A DNA stretch of 64,000 bases. It comes from CAVYUC01 sp963816685. GTDB lineage: Bacteria > Bacteroidota > Bacteroidia > Bacteroidales > Prolixibacteraceae. Numbering within the stretch: position 1 is the first letter of the stretch; each line of letters begins with the position of its first letter. This document shows, one piece after another, positions 36,410 to 45,527 of the stretch. Made by a program: the position numbers and the translations under genes. The DNA is taken from assembly GCA_963816685.1 (NCBI GenBank), contig CAWFMB010000038.1, positions 248,001 to 312,000 of the forward strand, in the 5' to 3' direction. The notes below the pieces were generated by a model. That model ran no database searches. It was given only the letters and a program-made list of their open reading frames with translations, and had not been told where the DNA came from.

Positions 36410-39400
36410 TTAAAAAATAATATTAACACCAAGAGTGTAAGATCTTGTATTCGGGTAACTGCCATAATCCAATCCAAGGCTTGTATTGCTGTCCCTGTAA
36501 CTTACATCCGGGTTGTAACCTGTATAGTCGGTAATTGTCAGCAAATTCTGACCACTTACATATACACGCAATTTTTCCACTCCGATACGTTCGATTGCTG
36601 AATTTGGAATATTATATCCGAGTGATACATTTTTCAAACGGTAGTATGTACCATCTTCAATCCAACGGGTAGAAGAGATGGAACTGTATGAGCCTGAAGC
36701 TTTCGGAATATCCGTATCCGTATTGGTTGGTGTCCAGCGGTCTAAAACTGATGCCATCTGGTTACCTTTTCCATTCACCCATTCAAGTTCCATCCGGGTA
36801 AAATTCATCATGTCATTTCCAACCACTCCCTGAATAAACAGATTCAAATCAAAATTTTTGTACATCAAACTATTATTTAAACCGAAGGTAAAATCAGGAT
36901 GCGGATTTCCAATGATGGTTCTGTCATCGCTGTCTACAACACCATCGGGCTCCATAACAAGTTCATTGTCGTCATTTCGTCCGGCAATATCCCGATAAAC
37001 CGGCGCACCTTCACTGTCAACTCCATCATAAATATATCCATAAAAAGAACCTGCCGGCGCACCTTCCGTTAAAATATGTGTATCATCGCCAATAAGATGA
37101 CCCGGTCTTCTTGAACTTATCAATTCGCCACCTGGTAATGAAACAACTTCATTTTTATTCGTAGAAATATTAAAATCAGTTGTCCATTTAAAATCCCTTG
37201 AGTCAATATTTACAGAACTGATACCTAATTCAAAACCATTATTTTCAACTGAACCAATATTCCTAAGGCTGCTGCTGTATCCCGAATACTGAGGCAGTGG
37301 TACTTCGTACAACAAATCTTCCGTTAACATGTAGTAATAATCGGCGGTAACAATCAGACGTTCTTCAAAGAATCCAAAATCAAGACCGATATCCGTCTGT
37401 TTTGTACTTTCCCATGAAAGATCTGAATTTGCAACTGTTGAAGGAACCACAGCATTTACAGTTGTTTCGTTTATAATTGCCTGTGTTGAAGAGAAATTTG
37501 CAAGGGAGCGGTAAATACCAATGTCAGTATTCCCTGTAACTCCGTAACTTGCCCTGAACTTCAGGTGACTCAATAAATCAACATCGCTCATAAAAGGTTC
37601 TTGTTTTACGTTCCATGCAAAAGCTCCGGAAGGGAAAAATGCCCATTTATTGTTCTTCCCGAACCTTGATGATCCATCATACCTTCCGGTAAAAGTAAAC
37701 AAGTATTTGTTGTTGTAGTTGTAATTTGCACGGCCATAAAAAGATGCCAGATCCCATTCGGTAAGTCCTGAACTTGGCTGGCGATAATCGGCACCTCCGT
37801 CCAGATTCCAGAATAAATAAGTATCGGTGACATAACCATTATTTTCGGCACTCCAGGCTTCGTTTCTGTACGATTGATAAGAGTAACCTGCCATGGCCGA
37901 AATGTTATGCACTTCGTTTAAAACTGTGTTGTACGAAAGATAATTTTCATTCAAAATTGAAGTTCTTTTAATGGCGCTTATTGATGCGCTGCCACCCACA
38001 TTTTTACCTGCATTCAGAGTTGTCGGACTGTAAGTTCCTGTACGGTTGTTGTTAATTTGGACACCTACCGTTGATTTGAAATTCAAGCCTTCCAGAAGCT
38101 CCAAATCAACATATCCGCTGCCCTGAAAAAGATCAGAAACAGTTTCATCCACATATTCTGTTGCCACAGCATACGGGTTATCGTTCGGGTCACCAATTAC
38201 TGAAAGTGTGTAAGTTCCGTCTTCGTTATAAATCGGGGTGATGGGTTCCATGATCAAAGCACCGGCGATAACTCCTGTATTGGTAGTCCCCCCTGAACCT
38301 TCCTGTGTTTTAACCCCATTCTGCTGACCTCTTTGAAAATACAGGCGTGTGCCGATTTTTGCAATTTTGCCGGCAGAGAAATCAAGATTCGACAAGGCAG
38401 AATAACGTTTATAATTCGAATTGATAATTATCCCCTCCTGTCCAAAATAATTCACAGAAGTATAGAATTTTAATTCCTCTTTTCCACCGGATGCAGCAAC
38501 CTGGTAATTCTGCAAATTTCCATTCCTGAAAATTGCATCCTGCCAATCGGTCCCTTCACCATAACTTTCAGGATTAGGATAAGGAACTGTGGTTTGCCCG
38601 CTGTTTGCATACACTTCGTTCATAAATGCTGCAAATTCAGATGCATTTAACAAATCAAGTTTTTTAGCCACAGTTTCGAAACTATAAGATGTATTCACTT
38701 CAATCTTTGTTTCACCACTTTTACCGGATTTTGTAGTAATCAGGATTACACCATTTGCTCCCCGTGAACCATAAATAGCAGTTGCAGAAGCATCTTTAAG
38801 AATTTCTATAGATGCGATATCTTCCGGTGGAGGAACTGCGCCACCTGCAAAACCATCAACAACATACAATGGATCGCTGCTTGCATTCAAAGAAGTACCA
38901 CCCCGGATACGGATTCTGCTGCCTGCACCAGGTTCCCCATTTATATTGGTCACCTGCACTCCCGGCGCCCGTCCCTGAATCGCCTGGTTTAATCCCTGTG
39001 TAGGAAATGCAGCAAGTTCTTCAGAAGAAACAGAAGTAACAGAACCAGTAAGATCCGATTTTTTCATGGTTCCGTAACCAACTGCTACTACCTCTTCCAA
39101 TCCTATCGAGGTAGTTTCGAGAGTTACATTAATAATGTTCTGATTACCAACCCGTACTTCTTTCCCTGCCATACCAACAAATGAAAATTCAAGTGTTGCA
39201 CCGGAACTAACACCGGAAACAGAATATTCTCCGTTTGAATCAGTGACTGTTCCTGTGGTTGTACCTTGTACAACAACAGATACTCCAGGTAAAGCCAGCC
39301 CCTCTTCGTCGGTAACTTTTCCGGTTACAGTTTTTTGCTGCGCCAATGCGCTGCCGGCTGCCATAACGAAAAAGAGAACGACCATTAAAAAGCTAACTCC

Positions 39401-39427
39401 CTTTTTAATTCCATTTTTGTTTTTCAT
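36410..39427 (-). CDS. susC: SusC/RagA-family TonB-dependent outer-membrane transporter
   Basis: Oligosaccharide importer of 1005 residues. It has a signal peptide (FLMVVLFFVMAAGSALAQ), an N-terminal carboxypeptidase-regulatory-like beta-sandwich (TVTGKVTDEEGLALPGVSVV), a short TonB-box-like stretch, the plug domain (GYGTMKKSDLTGSVTSVSSE, GRAPGVQVTNINGEPGAGS, EILKDASATAIYGSRGANGVI), and a beta-barrel ending LGVNIIF with a terminal aromatic residue. There is no extra N-terminal signalling domain of the kind that talks to anti-sigma factors, so regulation is by some other route. It is the first gene of the locus. Confidence 0.95.
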   Translation of the reverse strand: MKNKNGIKKGVSFLMVVLFFVMAAGSALAQQKTVTGKVTDEEGLALPGVSVVVQGTTTGTVTDSNGEYSVSGVSSGATLEFSFVGMAGKEVRVGNQNIINVTLETTSIGLEEVVAVGYGTMKKSDLTGSVTSVSSEELAAFPTQGLNQAIQGRAPGVQVTNINGEPGAGSRIRIRGGTSLNASSDPLYVVDGFAGGAVPPPEDIASIEILKDASATAIYGSRGANGVILITTKSGKSGETKIEVNTSYSFETVAKKLDLLNASEFAAFMNEVYANSGQTTVPYPNPESYGEGTDWQDAIFRNGNLQNYQVAASGGKEELKFYTSVNYFGQEGIIINSNYKRYSALSNLDFSAGKIAKIGTRLYFQRGQQNGVKTQEGSGGTTNTGVIAGALIMEPITPIYNEDGTYTLSVIGDPNDNPYAVATEYVDETVSDLFQGSGYVDLELLEGLNFKSTVGVQINNNRTGTYSPTTLNAGKNVGGSASISAIKRTSILNENYLSYNTVLNEVHNISAMAGYSYQSYRNEAWSAENNGYVTDTYLFWNLDGGADYRQPSSGLTEWDLASFYGRANYNYNNKYLFTFTGRYDGSSRFGKNNKWAFFPSGAFAWNVKQEPFMSDVDLLSHLKFRASYGVTGNTDIGIYRSLANFSSTQAIINETTVNAVVPSTVANSDLSWESTKQTDIGLDFGFFEERLIVTADYYYMLTEDLLYEVPLPQYSGYSSSLRNIGSVENNGFELGISSVNIDSRDFKWTTDFNISTNKNEVVSLPGGELISSRRPGHLIGDDTHILTEGAPAGSFYGYIYDGVDSEGAPVYRDIAGRNDDNELVMEPDGVVDSDDRTIIGNPHPDFTFGLNNSLMYKNFDLNLFIQGVVGNDMMNFTRMELEWVNGKGNQMASVLDRWTPTNTDTDIPKASGSYSSISSTRWIEDGTYYRLKNVSLGYNIPNSAIERIGVEKLRVYVSGQNLLTITDYTGYNPDVSYRDSNTSLGLDYGSYPNTRSYTLGVNIIF

Positions 39428-39612
39428 AAAAAAGTAAATTTAAGGTTATTAAAAAATAATGATTATAAATAATTGATTCTTAATCCATTGCAATCCTGCA
39501 ATTGGATTAGGAAATTTTTATATTTTTAACTGTTACATTTTAAATCATACCTTTTTAAACTGATACTTTGCAGATATTTTTATTCATTGGTTAAGCTTTT
39601 TCCATTATTTTC

Positions 39613-39626
39613 TGCAATCGATTGCA
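39613..39626. promoter_or_regulatory. Perfect 14-base palindrome upstream of susC
   Basis: TGCAATC/GATTGCA lies 186 bases upstream of the susC start. Its symmetry and central CG are like those of LacI-family operators. A related imperfect copy, AATCCATTGCA..TGCAATTGGATT, lies nearer susC at about 39482-39508. No LacI-type gene is in the window, so the regulator would be encoded elsewhere. Confidence 0.4.
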
Positions 39627-39909
39627 CTAAATTATTAAAAAAAGTAATACATGTCAATACTGAATAAAAAATAAACCGGTGCAAAACCCAGAGACTTTAA
39701 TTATACAACAGTTTTTGGCAAGTATTTCTTCATAAAAAATCATCCCTTCAATGAAAACTTTAAATATACCATGAGTCCTCTTCATTACTTACCGGTTCAC
39801 TTCCGGCTTAACGTCATCATGTCCAATCCATTTGCACTTCAATTACTAACTTAAAACTAAAATGAAAACTAATTTTTTGAAAAAGAGTGATTTAGATAAA
39901 TGAAATGCT

Positions 39910-40664
39910 GTAGACTCAGTGCATCTTATCAGCTCGGCTTATATTCCTTTTTCTTGCACTTTTATGGTTCGTTCCTACGGAACTTCTTTTCATGTTGTCA
40001 TTTCTTTCCACGGATTTAAATCCATGGTTACAACATTTTATCGTTCCTACGGAACTTATTCCTTTCAGAGCCGAGGCTCGGTTTCATTTTATAGCGAAGG
40101 ATTTTAATCCATTCTTTCAGAGCCGTAGGCTCGGTGCATTTTGTAAGAAAGGAACCTTAATCCATTCATCCCGCACCTGCCAGCACATTGAGAGTCGTAG
40201 ACTCAGTGCATCTTATCGTGCCCTGCATATATTCCTTTTTTGAACTTTTATGGTTCGTCCTAAGAAACTTCTTTTCATGTTGTCATTTCTTTCCGCGGAT
40301 TAAAATCCATGGTTACAACATTTTATCGTTCCTACGGAACTATTCCTTTCAGAGTCGAGGCTCGGTTTCATTTTATAGCGAAGGATTTTAATCCATTCTT
40401 TCAGAGCCGTAGGCTCGGTGCATTTTGTAAGGACGGACTTAAGTCCATCCACCATGCAAACCCACAACACACAGTGAGAGCCGTAGGCTCGGTACATTTA
40501 GTAAGAAAGGAACTTAATCCATTCATCCCGCACCTGCCAGCACATTGAGAGTCGTAGACTCAGTGCATCTTATCGTGCCCTGCATATATTCCTTTTTTGA
40601 ACCTTTTTGGTTCGTCCTAAGGAACTTCTTTTCATGTTGTCATTTCTTTCCACGGATTTAAATA
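39910..40664. repeat. Tandem array of palindromic words
   Basis: A unit of about 287-357 bases starts at 39910, 40197 and 40554 (third copy partial). Each unit is built from short self-complementary words: GTTCCTACGGAAC at 39971, 40043 and 40328; GAGCCGTAGGCTC at 40120, 40404 and 40478; GAGCCGAGGCTC at 40068; GAGTCGTAGACTC at 40192 and 40549; GGATTTAAATCC at 40012; GGATTTTAATCC at 40099; GGACTTAAGTCC at 40435. Where words differ (GAGCC..GGCTC versus GAGTC..GACTC; GGATT..AATCC versus GGACT..AGTCC) both arms change together. No coding capacity or known family is recognised. Confidence 0.85.
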
Positions 40665-40877
40665 AAATTCGATACAATTAACAATACTGTTGATTTTCTG
40701 CATGCCCTGAAAATGTCTTCTTTAAAAAAAAGCACTCCCGTATTTTAAAAAGTTAGTTTAAAAAAAATCAAATGAAAATAATTTATTTACCCAACTGATT
40801 TTCTGTTCATGTTTTTTGGATAGGTTATTTCTGTCCATATTTTCACCTGAGCAAATACAAGGTAAAGTCGCAATTAA

Positions 40878-40937
40878 TTCGTAGTTTCTTCGCAGTTCAT
40901 TCGCGAAATCGCGAATGAACTGCGAAGAAACTACGAA
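40878..40937. repeat. Long hairpin repeat, copy 2
   Basis: Perfect inverted repeat with 29-base arms (40878-40906 and 40909-40937) and a two-base loop, matching copy 1 at 8618-8677 along its whole length. Differences between the copies (C to T with G to A, and A to T with T to A) occur in pairs that keep the stem intact. The 3' arm is again followed by a repeat of the arm word (GAAGATACTAC at 40935-40945). Confidence 0.8.
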
Positions 40938-41441
40938 GATACTACGAAGAAAGTCCCAATTAAATGCTGGTATATTAGGGCTTTGTATTAATGTTCATCA
41001 AAACCTGCAAAAATTTAAATGCCACTAGGAACACCTGATGTGGTTCATATTCTTCGGTCAGAGGTTTGATTCAGGCTTCCTTCCTCCGGAAGTTTTGAAA
41101 CATATCGCTGCAGATAACCCAGCCACCATATGACAGAATTCAGTTGCAGTTATTAACTTCAATTGTGGATTTCCTGCATGATCAGACCTGGCAGATCCCG
41201 ATAAGGTTTTTAATAATATACAGCACAGATAAAAACAATGCGGGACAAAAGCCTGCTACCGACTGCCTGTGGAAGTGGCAGCTGGTAATTTATTTCTCTG
41301 CTTCCGGAGTTTTAGGTTCAATAAAATGTCTCATTCAACTGAAAAGGTTTACCGGTTTGTTGAGAACAATTTCTGCATATTTTGTTTTGTAGAGCAGTCA
41401 AAAAAAAATGAAAGCTGAAGTTTGAAATAATTTTTAGCCAG

Positions 41442-41654
41442 ATGGAAGAATACAAGGTAATTGAGGAAGAACTGAAACTTCAGATTCCCGATTATTTTAT
41501 TTCAAAAAACTCAAGGTCAGGTGAGGCAACAATTCAACCAGCTAAAAACAAATATCCTGAGGAACTGGCAGATATTAAAATGAAAAAGATAAACGATTAT
41601 TATGAATTGGTACATCAGGTTAAACAATGTCATTCGATTGAAAACGAACCTTAA
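41442..41654 (+). CDS. Doubtful 70-residue protein
   Basis: Starts with ATG and encodes a charged, soluble 70-residue peptide (MEEYKVIEEELKLQIPDYF start) with amino-acid composition like a real small protein, but I recognise no family. It lies alone between the repeat array and the convergent buk gene. It could be a real small gene, a gene remnant or chance. Confidence 0.3.
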   Translation: MEEYKVIEEELKLQIPDYFISKNSRSGEATIQPAKNKYPEELADIKMKKINDYYELVHQVKQCHSIENEP

Positions 41655-41766
41655 TTGGAAGTTGAACCCTGGATGGTTGATAATACTTTTTGGGATTTGA
41701 AATAATCAGGACGAAGGTTATCTGCTGAAAAGAAAAGACAATGATTAGTACGCTGACAATTCACAC

Positions 41767-41797
41767 AAAGCTCCGGTTGTTTTGCGACCGGAGCTTT
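41767..41797. terminator. Intrinsic terminator at the end of buk
   Basis: Perfect 11-base arms AAAGCTCCGGT (41767-41777) and its complement (41787-41797) with a 9-base loop. The minus-strand stem overlaps the buk stop codon (41798-41796). A T-rich tail exists on both sides (TTTATTTAT on plus), so it may act in both directions. Confidence 0.65.
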
Positions 41798-42869
41798 ATT
41801 TATCGTACTCTTTCGGTTCCACTTCGCCACTGGCTACGCGTAAAGCATTCATTGCAAGCGCTTCAAGTTCATCTTCGCCCGGATAGGTATAAACAGGGGC
41901 AATAAAAGCTGTTTTTTGTTTGATGTATTTTTCAAGATGCCGGTTGTAAGCCAGGCCGCCGGTAAGAAGAATTGCATCCACTTTTCCTTCGAGTACCACA
42001 GCCATTTCACCAATGATTTTGGATACCTGGTAAAACAGCGCTTCCTGTATCTGCTGTGCTTTAAGGTTTCCTTTTTCTGCCATTTCCTGCACTTTCTGTG
42101 CATTGTTGGTCCCCAGATAAGCAACAAAACCACCTTCGCCAACTACCATTTGTTTTATTTGGTTAATTGAATACCTGCCAGAAAAGCAAATTTCTATCAA
42201 CTGGCCTACGGGAAGTGTCCCCGAGCGTTCGGGGCTGAAAGGCCCTTCGCCATCAAAAGCATTGTTTACATCTACCACCCGGCCATTTTTATGCGCCCCA
42301 ACTGAAATCCCGCCACCCAAATGTGCAACAATTAAATTCAGTTCCTCATATTTCCGGTTTATACCGGCTGCATGAATCCGCGCTGTTGCTTTCTGATTAA
42401 GCGCATGAAAAATTGAACGGCGTTCAAAATTTGGATGGCCGGCGAAACGGGCAATTTCATCCATTTCATCGGTAACAACCGGATCAGCAATGAATGCCTG
42501 TGCACCTGGAATCTGAAGGGCAATATAATCAGCGAGCAGCGGACCAAGGTTGCTCGCATGCTGGCCGAAAATTCCTTCACGTGCATGCTTTATCATCTGA
42601 TGGTTGACCCTGTAGACTCCCGATTCAAGGGGATAAGTCAACCCGCCACGCCCGATAACAAATTTTATTGAATCCACTTCAATTCCTTCATCAGCAATAG
42701 CATCGATAATAAAACCTTTTCGAAAATCGAACTGATCATTGATGTTTTTGTAACGCATCAACTCATCCATCGAATGACGGATGGTTTTATTCAACACACA
42801 ATCAGCACCAAAATAGACAGCAAATTTGGTTGAAGTAGAACCGGGATTTATGGCAAGAATTCTAGGCAT
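41796..42869 (-). CDS. buk: Butyrate kinase
   Basis: Acetokinase-family enzyme that makes ATP and a short-chain acid from an acyl phosphate (butyryl phosphate or branched-chain analogues). At 357 residues it has the short butyrate-kinase form rather than the 400-residue acetate kinase form. Motifs: N-terminal INPGSTSTKFAVYFG phosphate loop, NLIVAHLGGGISVGAHKNGRVVDVNNAFDGEGPFSPERSG region, and ILLTGGLAYNRHLEKYI near the end. It starts 11 bases after ptb, and the pair form a substrate-level phosphorylation step for butyrate or branched-chain acids. Confidence 0.94.
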   Translation of the reverse strand: MPRILAINPGSTSTKFAVYFGADCVLNKTIRHSMDELMRYKNINDQFDFRKGFIIDAIADEGIEVDSIKFVIGRGGLTYPLESGVYRVNHQMIKHAREGIFGQHASNLGPLLADYIALQIPGAQAFIADPVVTDEMDEIARFAGHPNFERRSIFHALNQKATARIHAAGINRKYEELNLIVAHLGGGISVGAHKNGRVVDVNNAFDGEGPFSPERSGTLPVGQLIEICFSGRYSINQIKQMVVGEGGFVAYLGTNNAQKVQEMAEKGNLKAQQIQEALFYQVSKIIGEMAVVLEGKVDAILLTGGLAYNRHLEKYIKQKTAFIAPVYTYPGEDELEALAMNALRVASGEVEPKEYDK

Positions 42870-42880
42870 CCGGCAATTCT

Positions 42881-43822
42881 TTAGCTAATTAATGAAGCCA
42901 AAGCTATAGAATTTAATTTAGTATTTTCACTGTCGCCGCGTGATGAAACAATTGCAGGTATTTTTGCACCGGCAATAATTCCGGCCATTTTCGCTTTACA
43001 CAATTTTGAGTTTGTTTTATAAAAAACATTTGCGGCATCGATATTTGGGAAAAGCAAACAATCTGCATCGCCTGCAACAGTTGACGTAAATCCTTTTATC
43101 CGGGCCGATTCTTTATTTATTGCAACATCAAGCGCCATTGGGCCATCAACTATACCCCCTTCAATTTGTCCGTGTTCCGACATTTTTGCAATGGTAGCGC
43201 CATCCATGCACGACTGTATTGAAATAATTATCTGTTCGGTTGGTGCAATTACTGCAATTTTCGGATTTTCTATTCCCATCGCAAATGCAGTTTGAATCAA
43301 ATATTCTGTCATTTGTATTTTTTGCTGCAAATCAGGATACGGAATGACGCCTGCATCAGAAAACAACAGCATTTTATGGTAGTTGGCACTTTCCATCAGC
43401 GCCACGTGGGTTAAAATACCTTTTGAAGAAACAAGTCCATATTCTTTTTTCAACAGTACTTTCATAAATTTATCCGTTGAAACCATTCCTTTCATGATTA
43501 AATCGGCTTTTCCTTCGTGAATTAAACTCACTGCTTTTTCTGAAGCCTCACGTTCTGAAACGGAATGAAAAATTGTATAATTTTTCGGATCGATATTTAG
43601 CTTGCCACAGGTTTCCTCGATTTTTTCCTGGTTACCGGTTAAAATGCCGGTTACCAGACCAAGTTGCACAGCTTCATCCAATGCTTCCAATGTATTTTCA
43701 TCAACACCATTAACTGTCACCAGCCTTTTTTCGGATTGCTTTTTTACTACATCAAGTAAATCATCAAAGCTTTTTATTGCCATTTCTTTTTTTTTCGAAA
43801 TTAATGGAATATTATTTTCCAT
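42881..43822 (-). CDS. ptb: Phosphate butyryltransferase
   Basis: Converts butyryl-CoA (or branched acyl-CoA) and phosphate into the acyl phosphate used by butyrate kinase. Its 313 residues match the family, with GKADLIMKGMVSTDKFMKVLL, FSDAGVIPYPDLQQKIQM and the C-terminal SRGDSENTKLNSIALA segment. The start is uncertain: the ATG at 43822 adds 13 residues, and the ATG at 43783 (MAIKSFDDLL) is what many relatives use. It lies between ackA and buk in the same direction. No phosphotransacetylase gene is next to ackA, so this enzyme may also serve acetyl-CoA poorly or pta lies elsewhere. Confidence 0.94.
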   Translation of the reverse strand: MENNIPLISKKKEMAIKSFDDLLDVVKKQSEKRLVTVNGVDENTLEALDEAVQLGLVTGILTGNQEKIEETCGKLNIDPKNYTIFHSVSEREASEKAVSLIHEGKADLIMKGMVSTDKFMKVLLKKEYGLVSSKGILTHVALMESANYHKMLLFSDAGVIPYPDLQQKIQMTEYLIQTAFAMGIENPKIAVIAPTEQIIISIQSCMDGATIAKMSEHGQIEGGIVDGPMALDVAINKESARIKGFTSTVAGDADCLLFPNIDAANVFYKTNSKLCKAKMAGIIAGAKIPAIVSSRGDSENTKLNSIALASLIS

Positions 43823-43917
43823 AAGGTAACTTTTCTCAGTTAAATATATGTTTTATACCATACTGCAAAATATTTTCCTTTAAAACAATAACAATGAGCA
43901 ATTTACGAGGCAGTCAT

Positions 43918-45126
43918 TTATTTGTTCTGTTTCAATTTTACCAGTTCGTAAGTTTCACGTGCAATTAACAATTCTTCGTTTGTCGGAACAATTGCCACCT
44001 TAACTTTCGCACCGGTTTCACTGATAACGGCTTCTTTTCCGTTCATTTCATTATTTAGTGCTTTCGATATTCTGATCCCGAAACTTTCGAGGCCTTCACA
44101 AACCATTTCGCGGGTTAATGCACTGTTTTCGCCGACGCCTCCGGTAAATACAATTACATTTGCCCCTCCTAAAACAGCAAGGTATGAACCGATATATTTT
44201 TTAATCCGGTACCAGTAAACTTTAAGTGCAGTTTTTGCCTTTTCGTTCCCTGAAACAGCAGCTTCTTCCACCTGGCGGTAATCGGAAGAAATACCGGATA
44301 ATCCAAGCAACCCACCTTCATTGTTTACAAGTTGCTGAATATCATCAGTTGAAAGGTTGAAATTTTGTTGAAGGTAAACAAGCAATCCTGCATCAATATC
44401 GCCGCTGCGGGTTCCCATCAGTAAACCTTCCACCGGAGTCAGCCCCATGGATGTGTCAACTGACTTTCCGTTATTAATTGCTGCAACCGAAGCGCCGTTT
44501 CCCAAATGGCACGATATAATTTTACTCCTGCCGAAAAACATTCCGGTTAACTCGCATGCCCGCTGTGATACATATTTATGTGAAGTGCCGTGAAAACCAA
44601 ACTTTCTTATTTTATGCTTTTCGTACCAGCTTAATGGAATACCATATAAAAATGCTTTCGGAGGTATGGTCTGATGAAAAGCAGTATCGAAAACTCCGGT
44701 TTGCAAAACATCCGGGAGCAGCTTTTTAACTGCCTCTATTCCTTCGATGTTGGCAGGATAGTGCAAAGGGGCCAGGGAAATATTTGATTTCATTTCATCA
44801 ATGAGTTCACCTGTAACTTCCACGCAGTTTTCTGCATTTTCGCCGCCGTGAATTAACCGGTGGGCAACTGCATCAATATCACCGGATGATAACAATATCT
44901 TGTTTTCAGGATTTTGAAGCTCGTTTAATATTTGTTTTAAAACTTTGGTGAAAGAAAAATCATCCGGTATCTGATGTACTTTTTTACTTCCGTCCTGCAG
45001 GTTGAATTCGAGTTTACCGGCTCTGTTCTTTGTTGCAAATCCATGTGCTTTCAACTGTTCTCCAGGCATTTGAAACAGTTGAAATTTAACAGTGGAACTC
45101 CCGCAATTAAGTACAAGTATATTCAT
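43918..45126 (-). CDS. ackA: Acetate kinase
   Basis: Converts acetyl phosphate and ADP to acetate and ATP (402 residues, normal length). Motifs seen are VLNCGSSTVKFQLF, RLIHGGE, FDTAFHQTIPPKAFLYGIP, GFHGTSHKYVSQRA, HLGNGASVAAINNGKSVDTSMG and the late VFTGGVGENSALTRE segment. It is the first gene of a minus-strand ackA-ptb-buk block, and divergent from acs across a 401-base AT-rich region. Thus acetate production and acetate activation are encoded back to back. Confidence 0.96.
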   Translation of the reverse strand: MNILVLNCGSSTVKFQLFQMPGEQLKAHGFATKNRAGKLEFNLQDGSKKVHQIPDDFSFTKVLKQILNELQNPENKILLSSGDIDAVAHRLIHGGENAENCVEVTGELIDEMKSNISLAPLHYPANIEGIEAVKKLLPDVLQTGVFDTAFHQTIPPKAFLYGIPLSWYEKHKIRKFGFHGTSHKYVSQRACELTGMFFGRSKIISCHLGNGASVAAINNGKSVDTSMGLTPVEGLLMGTRSGDIDAGLLVYLQQNFNLSTDDIQQLVNNEGGLLGLSGISSDYRQVEEAAVSGNEKAKTALKVYWYRIKKYIGSYLAVLGGANVIVFTGGVGENSALTREMVCEGLESFGIRISKALNNEMNGKEAVISETGAKVKVAIVPTNEELLIARETYELVKLKQNK

Positions 45127-45527
45127 TTTTCAAGGCGTTTTACAGTTGAAGGTAAAAAGCGAAGCATCTAAATTTAATAAAAAGTATGCATATAATAACA
45201 TAATTTTTCATATTTTATTAATCTCAAAGACGTGTTGTATAATATATCAAAATCATTTTAAAAAAAGATTTTTTTGTAGTAATTTCAAAGCTGTTAAATG
45301 AAACTTAATTTTGAATCTAAATTAAACAGCTTGTATTACTTTGATTTACCATACATTTTCATTTGCTGTTCCTTCGAAAGTTCGTACGAAACAATTATAT
45401 CTGTATCTGATTTTAACCGTTTTTCCACAAGTCAAAAGAGATCATCGGGAATTTTCAGGTTTTAATTGTTAGTAAGAATCAGACTAAATTCTTTACAATT
45501 AATATTAATTTCAAAAATTTTTAAGTT
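45127..45527. promoter_or_regulatory. AT-rich divergent promoter region, ackA and acs
   Basis: No gene. On the plus strand TTTG (45310-45313) is followed after 22 bases by TTACTTTG (45336-45343), an imperfect match to the Bacteroidota promoter consensus for acs. No match was found for ackA on the other strand. No strong palindrome is seen. Confidence 0.35.

Larger units (their letters stand above)
39428..41795. other. 2.4 kb mostly non-coding island between susC and buk
   Basis: The largest gene-poor stretch here. It holds the susC upstream region (39428-39900), the tandem palindromic array (39910-40664), the second long hairpin (40878-40937), one doubtful small frame (41442-41654) and the buk terminator (41767-41797). 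Small open frames inside the array are by-products of its repeats. Confidence 0.7.

Noticed and set aside
20974..39427. Classical alginate utilization locus
   Set aside because: Although PL38-like proteins carry the alginate lyase domain, there is no PL6, PL7 or PL17 protein and no 4-deoxy-uronate reductase or KDG kinase gene; PL8 and BNR_4 members point elsewhere.
20974..39427. Heparin or chondroitin sulfate locus
   Set aside because: Heparinase-fold and PL8 proteins fit by name, but no sulfatase, anaerobic sulfatase maturase or GH88 gene is seen in the locus.
39919..40548. Several small plus and minus frames in the repeat array
   Set aside because: Their sequences repeat because the DNA repeats (same peptides recurring); they are translations of palindromic words.
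39910..40664. Possible CRISPR array
   Set aside because: Units are hundreds of bases long, words are different palindromes at irregular spacing, there are no unique spacers of constant length, and no cas genes.
41796..42869. Second acetate kinase
   Set aside because: Its 357-residue length, short insert-free layout and ptb neighbour fit butyrate kinase.
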